DNA from: Coptis chinensis
Taxonomy: Eukaryota; Streptophyta; Magnoliopsida; Ranunculales; Ranunculaceae
Length of the DNA: 64,000 nucleotides
Assembly (NCBI GenBank): GCA_015680905.1
Contig: CM027382.1
Coordinates: forward strand, 6,014,001 to 6,078,000
Direction of reading: 5' to 3'
Shown: positions 46,646 through 58,718 of the stretch, piece after piece
How the letters are laid out: the number at the start of each line of letters is the position of its first letter
How positions within the stretch are numbered: the stretch's first letter is position 1
Made by a program: the position numbers and the translations under genes
The notes under the pieces: generated by a model
The model's input: the letters and a program-made list of their open reading frames with translations, nothing else
Database searches by the model: none
What the model was told of the DNA's origin: nothing

Positions 46646-49600
46646 TACATCCATCAAGGCAAAAAATAATCTAACTCTTCAATGCAATATCCAAAATAAA
46701 CTAAATCGAACCAAAAACCAAATTACATTTCTTTCTTCACACAATTTCTGCCTCATTACTTACCCCAACGTCAGCTACAAAAAAAAAAACCAACAAACAA
46801 AAAACAATCATCAAATAAATCTAGTTATAAAAATAAACCATTCAAAACTACGTTAACGGGCTGAAGAAGAAACAACAAGCCAGCAGTTATCTTATGAGAA
46901 ATAGGAACATTAAAACTCGGTTGCTTGCATCCAGTTTTTAGTTTGTGGGTCTCCTGATTTGAGCATAACCTGAGATGATAAAATAGTTAAAAGAAATCTT
47001 CAAAAAAGCAATAGAAACATTGTACAACTGAATAAGAACCAAAAAAATGAGAGAAAACGTTGTTTGGAGAGGAGTGTAAAACACAAAAAGCTGTCTCAAG
47101 TAAGGTGTTACGAACAAAAAGCCATATAAAGTCAAGCATTACAATGGGGCTCAAGATATATCTCTGCCACACCATGGGTTATTAGTCTATGTTCAAATCT
47201 CCTGATCCAAATATGAGGCATAGATAAGGGTCCCAAATCTTTTTTAAGTGATTGATAACCTATTGCAAGTCACAACACAATACAGACATAAGTATTTAGC
47301 CCAACTGCCCAACATTTGTGGGATCTGCACACTTGAAAATCAACAAAGACTTGACTCAAGCAAATATAATACACTACAACCATAGGCAGAACAGGACCAT
47401 GCATCAGCTCTTAAAAGTAACTGAAACAAACAATCTCAAAAAGTAGTTAAACTAATCAACTAATGTGTGGGCAAGTCCAATTGAGGGTCAAATATTCACT
47501 GATCATAAAGTCCAAAGGTGAGTAATGACTGCAATTTAAAGGTGTAGAACATGGAGTAACTCAAGGATAAAAATAACTACAAAATGAGCAAATAATAGGT
47601 ATGTACTTGACCTTCTAGAGTGGAGTGACAACATTTTTTTTGAGTGACAAAAATAAGATTAGTAAAGGGACAAAATAAGCGAGTAATGTAAACTCTGAAG
47701 GACTTGTTTTTAAAAAAATATAAAAATGACAGGGAAAAAGAGGATTAATATTAATAATTAATAAAAGAAAAAAATGGTGTCGTGCATGTGAAAAAACGGT
47801 TGCAATACCTTAAGGATGAAAGGCAAGTAAATATGCATACGCGCAAGGCCGACTCAACCCAAGGCGAGGCCTTAGGCGAAAGCTCTAACTTGAGGCTTTT
47901 TTCAAACAAATATTTTAATAGAGATTGCGTAAATGTAGAAAAAACAATACTACCTGAACTAAATCAGAATATGTAATTAGAGCATGTCGAATGATGTATG
48001 CAACAATATGATTGTCTAGAGTAGTTATGAGGTAAGTCGGATATGAGATAGAGGACTTCCTTTTCTTTTGTTCCAGTGGATACAAAACTAAATCAACACA
48101 ATGGGTAGTTTTAGAAGGCCACCAAGTAGTAATGCATATGTGAGTTATAAGAAGGTCATTCCTTCATTTCCAATTCAAAATATACTGCCATCAAATGAGT
48201 CACATAAATTCTTACCTCCTTTGTGAGTGTTATTGTTGTCTCCATGTTGAATCCATCATTCATTCACAGCAGCTACTAAACAAAACCATAAGCTTAGTAA
48301 ATAGTGGTAAAAAAGAATTATGGTTTGGTAAACCATATAAATATCAAAATCACACATAATCAATTGTCAATGTAATGTGAAACTTACGAAAAATAAGCTA
48401 AGACTCAATATTCAAAATGTCTCACCAACTTTGAGTAATGTGAAACTTAGATATTGTCTACTTGTCGGATCAATAAGCCAAATACTTCATTCCATCTCTT
48501 TTTGCAGGATCTAAATGCCTCTGAACTATGTAGAAGAACTGTAAGAATCACTATTATAGTTGGAAAAAACATTTATTGTTAACTCTAACAAAACTCTATT
48601 GCATGAACTTCTGATTCTTAACAATATATAGTATCAACTTTAGTAGAAATAATAAATCATTGACTTTTGGGAATCGGTATAGGGCATTTCTCAACCTTTT
48701 CTAGCAACAGCGTTGTAAACTTTTGAGCAATTCATATTTTATAATATTGCCCGTTGCTTACTTTCCGGTTTTGGACTCATGTCTGCACCCACTTAAATAT
48801 ATGAGTTTTATGATAGTGCGTGGCAAAATGTCAAACTATGAATACATCCATTTTTTCTGTTAAAACAAAAGTTTTTGTAGGTTGTTACCTACTTCCTAAT
48901 AATTGCTCATCGGTAAAAGGTGTAAGAACTAAGGACAATATATCCTCATTCATCATTTAACACACTTTCTTAACCAATTTCTAGCATTATATACTCAATT
49001 ATACATAATTTCAGACCCATTATATATAGCAAATGAAATGAAAGAAGTTCAAGAGTTAGAAAGGAAAAGGCAAATCCTTAGGGTAAACAATGATATCAAA
49101 TTATAAAACGCCGTTCTGTATAATGTACTACTTCACATGTTTTCCATTTCAAGCTGCTGGAAATTTCCCTGTGAGGTTAGCTTCCTACTTGAAATTTCAA
49201 ATAAGCAAGAACTCCAGGGGAAAAAAAACTTATTGTATTTTATTCTAATGCTTGAAAAATTAAGCGTAATTCTAAGGCTAAAGGCACTGTGGTTGGTGAT
49301 ATTTCAAAGCTCAATCTGCACCTGTGTTTTAACCTACCTCTGACATTACGTCACAATTTCCATTATCCGCTCTATAGACTTTCCCATGGCATCAAGATTA
49401 ATTACAATATATATCAAGCCAACAACAAAATTCACAGCACACAAACTAAAACGAAACAAATAACATAGATAATCGTCCATCTAAATGAGGTAGTGAATTC
49501 ATCGAAAAATAAATAAATGAGGTAATGATAGAGAAGTAATGATGGTTTCTAAGCTTGACAACATGACTTCCACTATGAACAACAAAATCCCAGTAATATG

Positions 49601-51060
49601 TCTCATGTACCCAGTCTTCTGACATTGACACCGCCCAACTCTCCGGTGGAGAACAGAAAATGTTAACCTATATATGGCTTCATTTTTTTAAGCTCTCTTA
49701 ACAAATTCCGATATTAGGTAAGAACAACCCTTTTGGTTAGCCTTAGTTTCATACATCACCACAATTTTGTACGTGCACACCATTAATACAATAAGATGCA
49801 ATTATAACCTCAAACTATGAGCATAGCTTGATAGGATGGCCTAAATATTTATCATTTTCCAAAAGCTAGGCAAGATTTCTTATGGTTCACACATATTTAA
49901 GATTAAAAACTCTCAACCAATTAAACTATGACGTTGCCTTCTAAAATGAGAAAGCAACTCACTTAAGGGATAACAAAAAAAAAGGGCTCCAAATAAAAGA
50001 GAGTTGTTACGTTGATCAAATATACTGGAAACTTTTACTCGGTCCTAGTTATGCAAACCCAATAGAAACACTTCCCTTAAGACAAAAAATCAATTTTCTA
50101 TTCAAAATATGCCTTCTTGCTTCGTATTATTTTCTTCTCCCTGATCACATGCCTGGAAAGAAGAGTAATATTGATATTCCAACCTCGTCTTAGTACCACA
50201 ACCAAGCGTTAACAATAGAATTCCTCAAGCAGATACATTAGACATGGACAACAATGAGCATGTTCAAATACGTGACTTGTTAAAAGCAAAATCAATAAGC
50301 CAATGTTATAATTCAAACTCTATTAATAGCTTGGATGATCAAATAATATGGGCCAAGGCATTACACAATAAAGCATAAAATTAATATTTAAGTTTGATAA
50401 ATTAGTAGCTCACCTTGGCCAAATATCGCAGTACTCATTCTTGCTGAAGCTTTTACAGTGGCCAACTGATCCACCAAGTTCTCTTTGAAGATCCATTTGA
50501 CGCAACATGAGTTATAAACAAAATGGCTTAAAAAATACTTCAATTCTACAAAAATAAAAAAAGCTTCACCTGATGCCAAGTCTAAGACTCAATCAATTTA
50601 CTTTACGTGAAAAAAATTCTACCAGTCATAGTTCACTTTCCCCATTACCTTATATATATACTAATTCAATGAAATATATGTGCACATAGATAGTAAAACA
50701 TCATTTGAACCTATTAATCATTGCTTAGTAGAGTTAATAGTTTCTCAAAGAATCAAACATGCAACAAATTAAATCAATTAGGTGGAACAAAAAAAATATA
50801 GAACTTTAAAATATATACAAATTCATAACTGAAGTAAGTTAAGTGAACGAATACACAATACCAAGAAATTCCAATTAAAAAACATACCCATTATTTTTCA
50901 ATGGAAAGTGAAATATATTGACTTGAGCAGATACCGAATATGCACCAAATATGCAGGATGGTTAGATAGATTTTGCAAGGCATCAAAAAAGGGCTATGGA
51001 GAATGGAGAGAGAGTGATTGAACAGAAAGGGGTTTGGCGGGTTTTGGTTGAAGATGAAAC
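46646..51060. other. Long AT-rich tract with isolated minus-strand exon-like pieces
   Basis: No gene could be assembled. Minus-strand scraps bounded by splice-like sites include 48289-48221 (METTITLTKE), 50540-50412 (LVDQLATVKASARMSTAIFG) and a CT-rich leader-like 51060-50930. A CAAGGCCGACTCAACCCAAGG stretch near 47845 looks like a transposon end without a partner. These may be relics of one decayed gene or of several. Confidence 0.35.
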
Positions 51061-51239
51061 GATTGTTGGATTAAGGTCAGTTTCTTTTTTGGAAATAAGG
51101 AGTCGTCAAGAGAATCTTTTATTTTATGTCCACCGTAATAGCACCCTTAAGATTTTATTTCCTACTTGAATTTGAATTGAAGAGCCTATTAGGTATCTTT
51201 TTTTTTTGTCTCCTATTTTCTCGTAATTAATAATGACAC

Positions 51240-51900
51240 GTGGACACTACAATCGAATGGGATGTTAACTGTGGTCACCATAGCTATAATATACCATCAG
51301 ATTAATTCTGGGAATAAGTAATCTTGTGTTCATCACGAGTGTTTCATAAACATGTGCTAGTCACGTGACAGCCTACCTCTGGAGATAACAGTTAGCCAAG
51401 TCATTAGGAACTGATATAGATAGTTCCTGAACAGAAGAAAACTGAAGAGGACGGTTCTTGATGATAATGAAGGAATTAGGATGACATATCTCTAAGAAGT
51501 TACCTTTTGGGCCTAATCTTCCCGTATATGACGGGTTATTATGATCTAAAAGGAAACATATCTCTGATATGATATGGTCCAGATTCAGACTTCTAAGAAG
51601 AGAGGATTCCTAATAGGAAAGCAGAGTCCGAGGATGAAACTTACAAGTAGTAAGGTTAGCCCAAACCCTCGGACTCCTAAGACTCCTCCTATATAAACAA
51701 TAGGAATTCGCTCTTAGGAACTACACAAAATAGTGTTTGATTATTCTAAACAAATAGGAAGATACGTAGACAGCCACAAAGCGGTTCAACCCTGATTATT
51801 CAATCAACTCATCTCATTTCCCTCTTCCATCCCAAAGTTCTTCATCACGCGGCACAAAGGAGGATCGTAGGATACTCAGAAATTCCCCTATAGTTACTGT
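51240..51900 (+). mobile_element. LTR-like sequence, possibly a solo LTR (fossil)
   Basis: A ~0.6-kb stretch less AT-rich than its flanks has LTR-like composition: repeated CTAAGAAG/CTTAGGAA motifs, a TATA-like CCTATATAAACAATAGG near 51691, then a leader-like region with GCGGTTCAACCC. No matching second copy, internal genes or target duplication was found, so its identity and ends are uncertain. Confidence 0.35.
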
Positions 51901-54188
51901 GAATACCTCGATTCTCATAGCAAGCTAAAGCTAGTGGTTCTCATAACAAAGGAAAAATGAACTCCGTCTAACTTCAAGAAACTATTTCCAAATGCTTTAA
52001 AACAATTGTACAAAGGAACTGCAAGGGAAAATATAAATATATGATGCCAATAAAGGTGGAACAACATGTTAAATGGATGATTGTCTTGGCAATGATAGCT
52101 ATGGAAAGAATCAACCACGTACTGGAACTGCTGAGCATAGATTAAAAAAAGAACTCTGGAGCATAGATTTTTTATTTTATTATTTTTTTTTAATAAAAAT
52201 ACAGGTTTATATTTAGCACTTCAAATACGCATTAGACATTTATGCAGTAGGCCGGCATACAATAGTGCACAAACTTATTTATATTACAATGGCCTATGAA
52301 CAACACACCACAAAAACATGAAAGAGCCCGATCCTACTCATCCGAAATTAGAAACATTTATGGTCACACTAAATTTGCCCTGCCTATAACCTATTTCAAG
52401 ACGAAACTGGAAAAAGAGTGAGTTGGGAAAGAGCTTGACCCTAAGCATTACATGATCACCACCAACAATTCAAGTTGGGTGCGTTCATCATCAAGAAGCA
52501 CCAACATTTATTTGCTAGTTGTCGTAAGGAGTCTTAAGTCCCGACTTAGTTAATATTTTTCTAGCACACCCAAACTAAAGGTTGCCCTTTGTACAACACA
52601 ATTGCTGGAAAATGTGAAAGTGTATCATGGTTTTTTTTTAAATGGATTCAAAGAAATATAGTGGAAAATGATCATATGATAGAATACAATCATGAATGCA
52701 TGTAATATATAAAAAATCCATACACCACCACAATCAATAAAACCAATAACACTTTTAGTAGTATTGAGCATTGTAATATATACATAAATTTCTTTGCTCA
52801 CTGCACAAAGTTGATTGTAGTTTCAACGACAATGTCGAACTATACAAACTCACCATGTGCAAATGGTTGCCATCTTCTTTGATAGAAATTTCATATTGAT
52901 GCAGCCGGTCTAATGTTGTACTACTCCCTATATTAGGAAAAAAAAATCGGACTCTGGAAAAATTGCAAAGACATGATTGAAACAGAAGAGGAAAAATTAC
53001 CTTTGAGCTAGCCCGCCAATAAAATTGAAATTCAATGAAAAATTCCTTAACAATGTTAGAAATGGGGTTTAAACACTCTGAAAATGCGGTTTAGTAAGAT
53101 GAACTACCAAGCACCAACAAAAATAGGGTAGCATTTCTTTTGAGTATAATTCCATGATTTACTTAGGTAAAAGATGTGTCATTTGATAGGGGAATTAGTG
53201 TTGTGCAATAACTACGACTGCAAAATACTTGGGAAGCCTTAAGCTACACAGGAGAAAATCGTCTTAAGCCTTGAAGTGACTTACCCGTGCATATCTATTT
53301 ACAATGACATTTCAATACCATAATGGGTGGTGCTTGCTCCTTTTGAAAGGAATGCATCTAGTTCTGTGCTTTAGTCAAACACCTATGGGGCAGATTACTA
53401 AGGATGATTGGGTATTACACAAATTCAAGCTGGAGATATTTATTGTACAATAAAATGGAAATGAATGAAAAAATGTATATTTAGATTGGCTTGAGAATAC
53501 CTTCAACATAAAAGTTCATAAGAATGATTGAACGCTATCCAAAGTTTATATTCATTTCCATCTTTGTATCACATTAACAAACACTAAACTTTAAAAGGAT
53601 AATTAATTAAAAATGGTAATATTAAAGAAAATGGTAATAGACAAAGAACTTAAAAAAATAAAAAGGATATATGACTAACTTACCACTTGATGTCGTCTCT
53701 TTCGTGAAGAACCAGTGTGCAATTCATAAATTCGAAACATTCTGAGTATTAAATACAATTCCAATTGAAATTAAAAAATAATATATGTGTTGCTTAAATA
53801 TGAAATATCTAAAGGAGAAGAAGAGAAAAGACAAACTTGGCGGATGATCGAGTTCTGGAGAACTAAGGGTTTTGAAGGGAACAAGTTTTTTTTTTTCCAA
53901 TTCGTTGATTGTGAAGACCGAAAGATTTTCTCTTTGTTCGGTTTCAATAATTAAGATTGGTAATTAATATCTAATCCAACCTGCTGGGGGAGAAGTAGCC
54001 AAAGTGAGAACCCAGGTTTTTCACAATTAAGACCTTTAATTAATTCCTAATCCACATGGTGGAATGGTGGCCCTCGATTTATACCCCCTCAAATCGAATC
54101 CCAGCCGTAGGCTATCAAGACCGCCCTGTTTTGTTAAGTAGATGATAGAGATATGTGATGGTAGGACCTTAATTAGGTGAGCACAAAT
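51901..54188. other. AT-rich DNA, unassigned
   Basis: No gene can be called. Minus-strand scraps at 53753-53694 (MFRIYELHTGSSRKRRHQV, then GTAAGT) and 52942-52858 (TTLDRLHQYEISIKEDGNHL, then GTGAGT) look exon-like, but joining them leaves the frame closed. A leader-like segment lies near 53900-53830. Confidence 0.35.
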
Positions 54189-54374
54189 TAAATCTAGTCC
54201 GCACGAAAGACGTAACCTTCTAACTTTCTAAGCTAAGGATGCACATCAATCAATTGAATTAAGTCATTGGGTGGGCATGTCTTTTTCATTGTTATTGTCA
54301 ATAAGTAGTGTAGATTGTAGACTTTCAGTGTTGAACACATAAGAATGCTATTCATGGATTTGCTTAACCAATAT
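54189..54374 (+). pseudogene. Truncated 5' copy of the CYP82 gene (upstream duplicate)
   Basis: This 186-bp segment closely repeats the flank and first codons of the P450 gene downstream (CTTTTTCATTG, TGTAGACTTTCAGTGTTGAA, ATGCTATTCATGGATTTGC). Similarity ends soon after the start codons, so only the leader and about nine codons are present. It lacks the MITE found in the downstream copy. Confidence 0.85.
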
Positions 54375-54776
54375 ATGCATCTTCTTTAGTATTGAGTATT
54401 GAGGCTTACATGCATGAATGATAAAGCAACGATGATGACAGGGAATGGGCGGGGCAAATGAAAATGAAAAATTGATTGTTAGACAACAGTGGCAAACTTG
54501 TGCATGTCATAGGAGTTTTTTTGCTATGGATGCCAAGTAATCAAGATTAAGTTGGCAATATTATGATATTTTATCATAATTAATTGGTTTAATATTTATC
54601 TAAAATATCCCAAAAGGGTACAAAAAATCAAGCTTTTACTTGAAGCAAAATATATTAAAAGATCAAGTTTTTTAAAATGTTTAAAAATTTGTGCACAAAA
54701 AATCAAGCTTTTTACTTGAAGCAAAATTACTTGAAGCAAAATATCTTAAAAGATCCCGGGCGTAAACCCGGGTCCA
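54375..54776. other. Spacer between the two CYP82 5' copies
   Basis: AT-rich DNA with a local direct repeat of AATCAAGCTTTTTACTTGAAGC near 54628 and 54700, then the Helitron-like end described next. No gene is seen. Confidence 0.5.
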
Positions 54777-54784
54777 AAATCTAG
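54750..54784 (+). mobile_element. Helitron-like 3' terminus
   Basis: A GC-rich hairpin (CCCGGGCGTAAACCCGGG) is followed 10 bases later by CTAG and then T, the pattern of Helitron 3' ends. The matching 5' end was not found, so the extent of the element is unknown. Confidence 0.4.
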
Positions 54785-54816
54785 TCCACTAAAGACATAA
54801 CCTTCTAACTTTCTAA

Positions 54817-55135
54817 GGCTGAGTCCAATGGTAGTAGCACTTTGTATCTGTAAAACCGGATAAACTAATGTTTTAGAGATAGAGAGAAGAAAAGGTGAGG
54901 CAATGGGGCACACTGCAAACCCACATCTTGTGCCACTTCAGAATGAAATTACTTAAAAAAAAAAAACAGAGAAAACAAGATGTGGTGGGGACACATGCCA
55001 TATTGAGCCACTTCAACTAGCGCTTAATGAACTCTCTATCCCTCAAATATATAGGGAGTAAAATTGAGATGAGGGGGTAAAAACTGCCGGATTTGCCACC
55101 ACTTGTTGTGGGATAAGGAGCCATTGGACTCAGCC
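54817..55135. mobile_element. PIF/Harbinger (Tourist-like) MITE just upstream of the CYP82 gene
   Basis: The ends GGCTGAGTCCAATGG and CCATTGGACTCAGCC are perfect inverted repeats of 15 bases, flanked by TAA (54814-54816 and 55136-55138). The upstream duplicate at 54189-54374 shows the site without the insertion (TTTCTAAGCTAAGGATGCA), which supports both ends. It is 319 bp, non-coding, ends ~125 bp before the P450 start and contains CAAATATATAGG, a possible TATA element. Confidence 0.88.
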
Positions 55136-55259
55136 TAACATAAGGATGCACACCGGCCAATCAATTGAATTAAGTCATTGGGTGGGCGTGTCTTTTTCAT
55201 TGCTATTGTCAATAAGTAGTGTAGATTGTAGACTTTCAGTGTTGAACACGTACATAAGA

Positions 55260-57157
55260 ATGCTATTCATGGATTTGCCTAATCAATATTTTGCTACAAT
55301 CTTTGGTGGTTTCTTTGCCTTACTAATTTTTCTCTATATCATTCCACAGAAGAGAAGTAGGATTCTGAATATCAGAGCAGCTCCAGAACCAGTTGGGGCA
55401 TGGCCTATTATAGGTCACTTGCCTATGTTACTTGGACCTAGATTACCCCATACTGTGTTGGGAAACCTTGGAGAGAAGTATGGATCAGCATTTACTCTCC
55501 GGCTTGGCATACATAAAGCATTAGTGGTGAGTAGTTGGGAGGTTGCCAAGGAATGTTTTACTACAAATGACCAAGTCTTTGCCACCCGCCCTAGCTTCAA
55601 GGCAGCCAAGATACTGGGCTATAACTATGCCCTATTTGGCCTCGCACCTTATGGGTCATATTGGCGTGAACTCCGTAAAATATCCGTGATTGAGCTTCTC
55701 TCAAATCATAGGCTTGAATTGCTGAAGCATGTTCGAGTATCTGAGGTTAGTACATCAATGAAAGAATTGTACAAGGTGTGGACAGAAAACTGCAGTAATG
55801 GAAACGGATCTGTTTTGGTGGAGATGCAACGATGGTTTGGTGACTTGACACTAAATATAAGTGTTAGGATGGTTGCTGGTAAGCGATACTTTGGTACTAG
55901 TTCTATTTTGGACGACAAGGCAAGGCGAGTCTCACAGGCCATAAAAGATTTCTTCCGTTTGACAGGGATGTTTGTGGTGTCGGACTTCGTTCCTTTCCTT
56001 GGGTGGCTAGATTTTCAGGGCCACGAGAAAGCCATGAAGAGAACCGCTAAGGAAGTGGATTATATACTTGGGGGATGGTTGGAGGAACATCGACGAAATA
56101 AACTTGGTGGTGGAACAAAGGTGCAGCAAGATTTCATGGATGTGATGTTGTCTATTCTCAAGGACGAAAAGTTCTTTGGTTATAATGCCGATGCTGTCAC
56201 AAAGGCTACTTGCTTGGTAAGTTGGTATGCATTACGTTATTCTTCTTTGCCCTCCTGCTGTAATTTTCTTTACCATTTTATGTAAGTAGAAAAACACTTC
56301 AATTAGTTTTACTTCAAAATCAGTAAATTAACTCGAAAAGAAAATGAAAAACAGATAGAACCTCATAGAGATGGAACTTTTCATTCATTCGAACACAACT
56401 AGCTACTTTTCCACGAAGCTTGTATCTCCACTAAGTAGTTTGGACTCTCAGACGAATTTTTATTTGCAAAACGAAAAGCCGCTGCATGTAAATCGAGTCC
56501 TATATAATCAGCCTACATTTCTTGGAGTTTCTGCAGAATATGTTGTTGGGTGGGACGGATACCACAATGATCACCTTGACATGGGCTCTCTCGTTACTAC
56601 TGAACAACCGGCATATTTTGAAGAAGGCGCAAGCTGAAATTGACACTCAAGTTGGAAAAGATACACAAGTTGATGAATCAGATATAGTGAAACTTGTGTA
56701 CCTCCAAGCAATCGTCAAGGAAACATTGCGTCTTTATCCAGCTGCTCCACTATCTGCACCACACGAGTCTAATAAGGACTGCACCATCGCTGGCTACCAC
56801 ATCCCAGCTGGGACGCGCTTGATAACAAATGTATGGAAGATTCAACGAGACCCACGTGTATGGTCCAACCCTAGTGAGTTTCAACCAGAAAGGTTTCTCA
56901 CTGATCAAGCAAATGTCGACGTTAGGGGCCAACATTTTGAACTCATTCCTTTTGGATCCGGTAGACGATCCTGCCCAGGAATCTCGCTTGGGCTACTTGT
57001 GGTGCAATTGGCATTAGCACGTTTGCTACAAGGCTTTGATTTCGAAACACCATCGGATGCATTTGTGGACATGACTGAGAGCGCAGGATTAACTAATCTC
57101 AAAGCAACACCTCTTCATGTCCTAATTACACCGCGTCTCCATTCAAGCCTATATTAA
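55260..57157 (+). CDS. Cytochrome P450, CYP82-like, two exons
   Basis: It is an ER-anchored monooxygenase of specialised metabolism. Exons are 55260-56216 and 56537-57157, joined by one phase-0 GT-AG intron at the usual A-type P450 position, giving 525 residues. It has an N-terminal anchor ([17 protein letters not shown]), a proline-rich hinge ([15 protein letters not shown]), the oxygen-binding helix GGTDTT at 324-329, ExxR at 381-384 (KETLRLYP), PERF, and the heme loop [11 protein letters not shown] with Cys465. [17 protein letters not shown] and the ending [11 protein letters not shown] point to CYP82. The substrate cannot be told. The start at 55260 has A at -3; 55269 and 55146 are alternatives, the latter adding 38 residues before the anchor. 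All key residues are intact. A MITE lies just upstream and may affect expression. Confidence 0.93.
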
Positions 57158-57789
57158 TATGCATTAATTGGTTCAAGTTATAATAAGTTGTTTCTTCAAT
57201 CGAGTTAGGCTATGTTTGATAGGAGCTGTGGCAAATGCAAATTTTGTCACCATTTGCCACTGGCAAATTTGCTATGTCGGCTATATGACAATTGCAAATA
57301 ACTCATGGCAAATTTAAATTTGCCACTGTTTGATGATACTATGGTAAATATCATTTGTCCTTATTTGCAACCATTTGCTGCTGTTTGATTGTCCAAATTT
57401 GCCACGGCAAATATTTCATTTTTTCATTTTTTATGCTTTTAAAATATTTAAGATTTAAAAATTATAGCTACTCTTATTTGTAAATTTATTTTATTTATAT
57501 ATAGTTCCATTGAAATACACAATGTTAATCTCTTAGCTACTACCGCCGTATGCAAGGCACAAGTTTACTGTGTAGATGGATTTGATAAAACGTTTAAAGT
57601 CAAAATCCCAGGTGAATCTCCTTTTGAAGCTTCCAAATCCAAAATGAAAGGTTCATATAATGGGACAATTTTTGAAGCTTCCAAATCCAAAGTGAAAGGT
57701 TCATATAATGGGATAGTTTCAACACTTCATGTGCATGTCTCCAACATTACAAAATTAATCGTCCCTAATTTCTAATATTTTTCTAAACC
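57158..57789. repeat. Degenerate GGCAAATTTGCC-rich repeat and 48-bp tandem duplication
   Basis: At 57205-57420 the motif TTTGCCACTGTTTGAT and inverted GGCAAATTTGCC-like strings recur several times, as in a decayed fold-back transposon. At 57622-57717 a 48-bp unit starting TTTTGAAGCTTCCAAATCC is present twice with few changes. No gene is seen. Confidence 0.55.
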
Positions 57790-58140
57790 GTAATTGAAAA
57801 GTTTCCAACATTCAGGTACTCAGTAGTGAAAGGTCTAAAAATCGGCAAAGGTGCTCTCGAGTGTGCAGTTTGTTTAAATGAATTGGAAAATGATGAAACA
57901 CTTAGATTGTTACCGAAATGTGATAATGTCTTTCATCCTGAATGTATTGATGCTTGGTTAGCTTCACATACTACTTGTCCAGTTTGTCGTGCTAATCTCA
58001 CACCTGATTCAAATCATCCAGCAACAGATGGTAATGAAGTCACAGAAGCACAAAATCAAGATTCCTCTAAGCGAAAGAGAGAGAGACAAGTGGACGCTAG
58101 TGATGTATTTGGGCAAGTTGAGCGCAATGAATCTTTGTGA
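57790..58140 (+). pseudogene. ATL-type RING-H2 ubiquitin ligase, truncated fragment
   Basis: The open stretch reads [20 protein letters not shown], then [20 protein letters not shown] and [20 protein letters not shown]. This is the conserved core of ATL E3 ligases (similar to ATL6/ATL31), with all eight zinc ligands of the C3H2C3 ring. The membrane helix and N-terminus expected before VIE are missing: an in-frame stop lies two codons upstream. The tail ends after ~50 residues (QVERNESL), shorter than the family. I take it as a displaced 5'-truncated copy, though expression of a short RING protein from an internal start cannot be excluded. Confidence 0.78.
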
Positions 58141-58718
58141 GACACCGCGGACAGTCGAACATTTCCTGTGCAAACAAATACAGTTATTTGGGCCATCTGT
58201 CATGAACGTATGAAACTACAGTCGGTACCCTAAAACATATTGCAAATATCAATCCTTAAAATAGAAGGTGCACGTTGTGAAGTCTTCTTCTGGATATTTC
58301 GAACTATCTATTGTTATACATGAGATGATACATTTGAGAACAAAGAAATGAGTTGGCCCTTTCTTATTAAGGTATAATCCAACTCACAGACCAATTTCTT
58401 TCGCTATGAAGTAATTAACATTTCTCAGTATGCATCGAAAAAGTTTCTTTCAGATCTCTTCATGTTCCTTCTGTGAATTCTTGGCAGCTTCTCCTCACCT
58501 TAGCTCATTCTCAACCATGTAAGCTAGCTCCTTACCTTAGCTCATTCTCAAACATATTCAGTATACTCTTAGCTCCTCCTCAAAGGCTCAAACATGCCGA
58601 TTGTTAAGTGTGACGATAAGGCACGACAGAACAGGAGCGTGTTTTTCGGTGAAGGACCGGATGTTATAAGAAAGTTGGACCTCCATGTGAATAGAAAAAT
58701 AAGAACACAGTACCAAGT
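58141..58718. other. Spacer
   Basis: Non-coding. A CTTAGCTCATTCTCAA motif is repeated near 58499 and 58536. No gene is seen. Confidence 0.5.

Noticed and set aside
49446-49631. Minus-strand open frame MSMSEDWVHETYYWDFVV
   Set aside because: No family recognised and no splice partner found.
52858-53753. Possible two-exon minus-strand gene (MFRIYELHTG... with TTLDRLHQYE...)
   Set aside because: Joining with the available GT-AG sites gives a stop in the joined frame; not supportable.
55146-55259. Upstream in-frame ATG extending the P450 by 38 residues
   Set aside because: The extension would put a second hydrophobic stretch before the normal membrane anchor and is unlike P450 N-termini; 55260 preferred.
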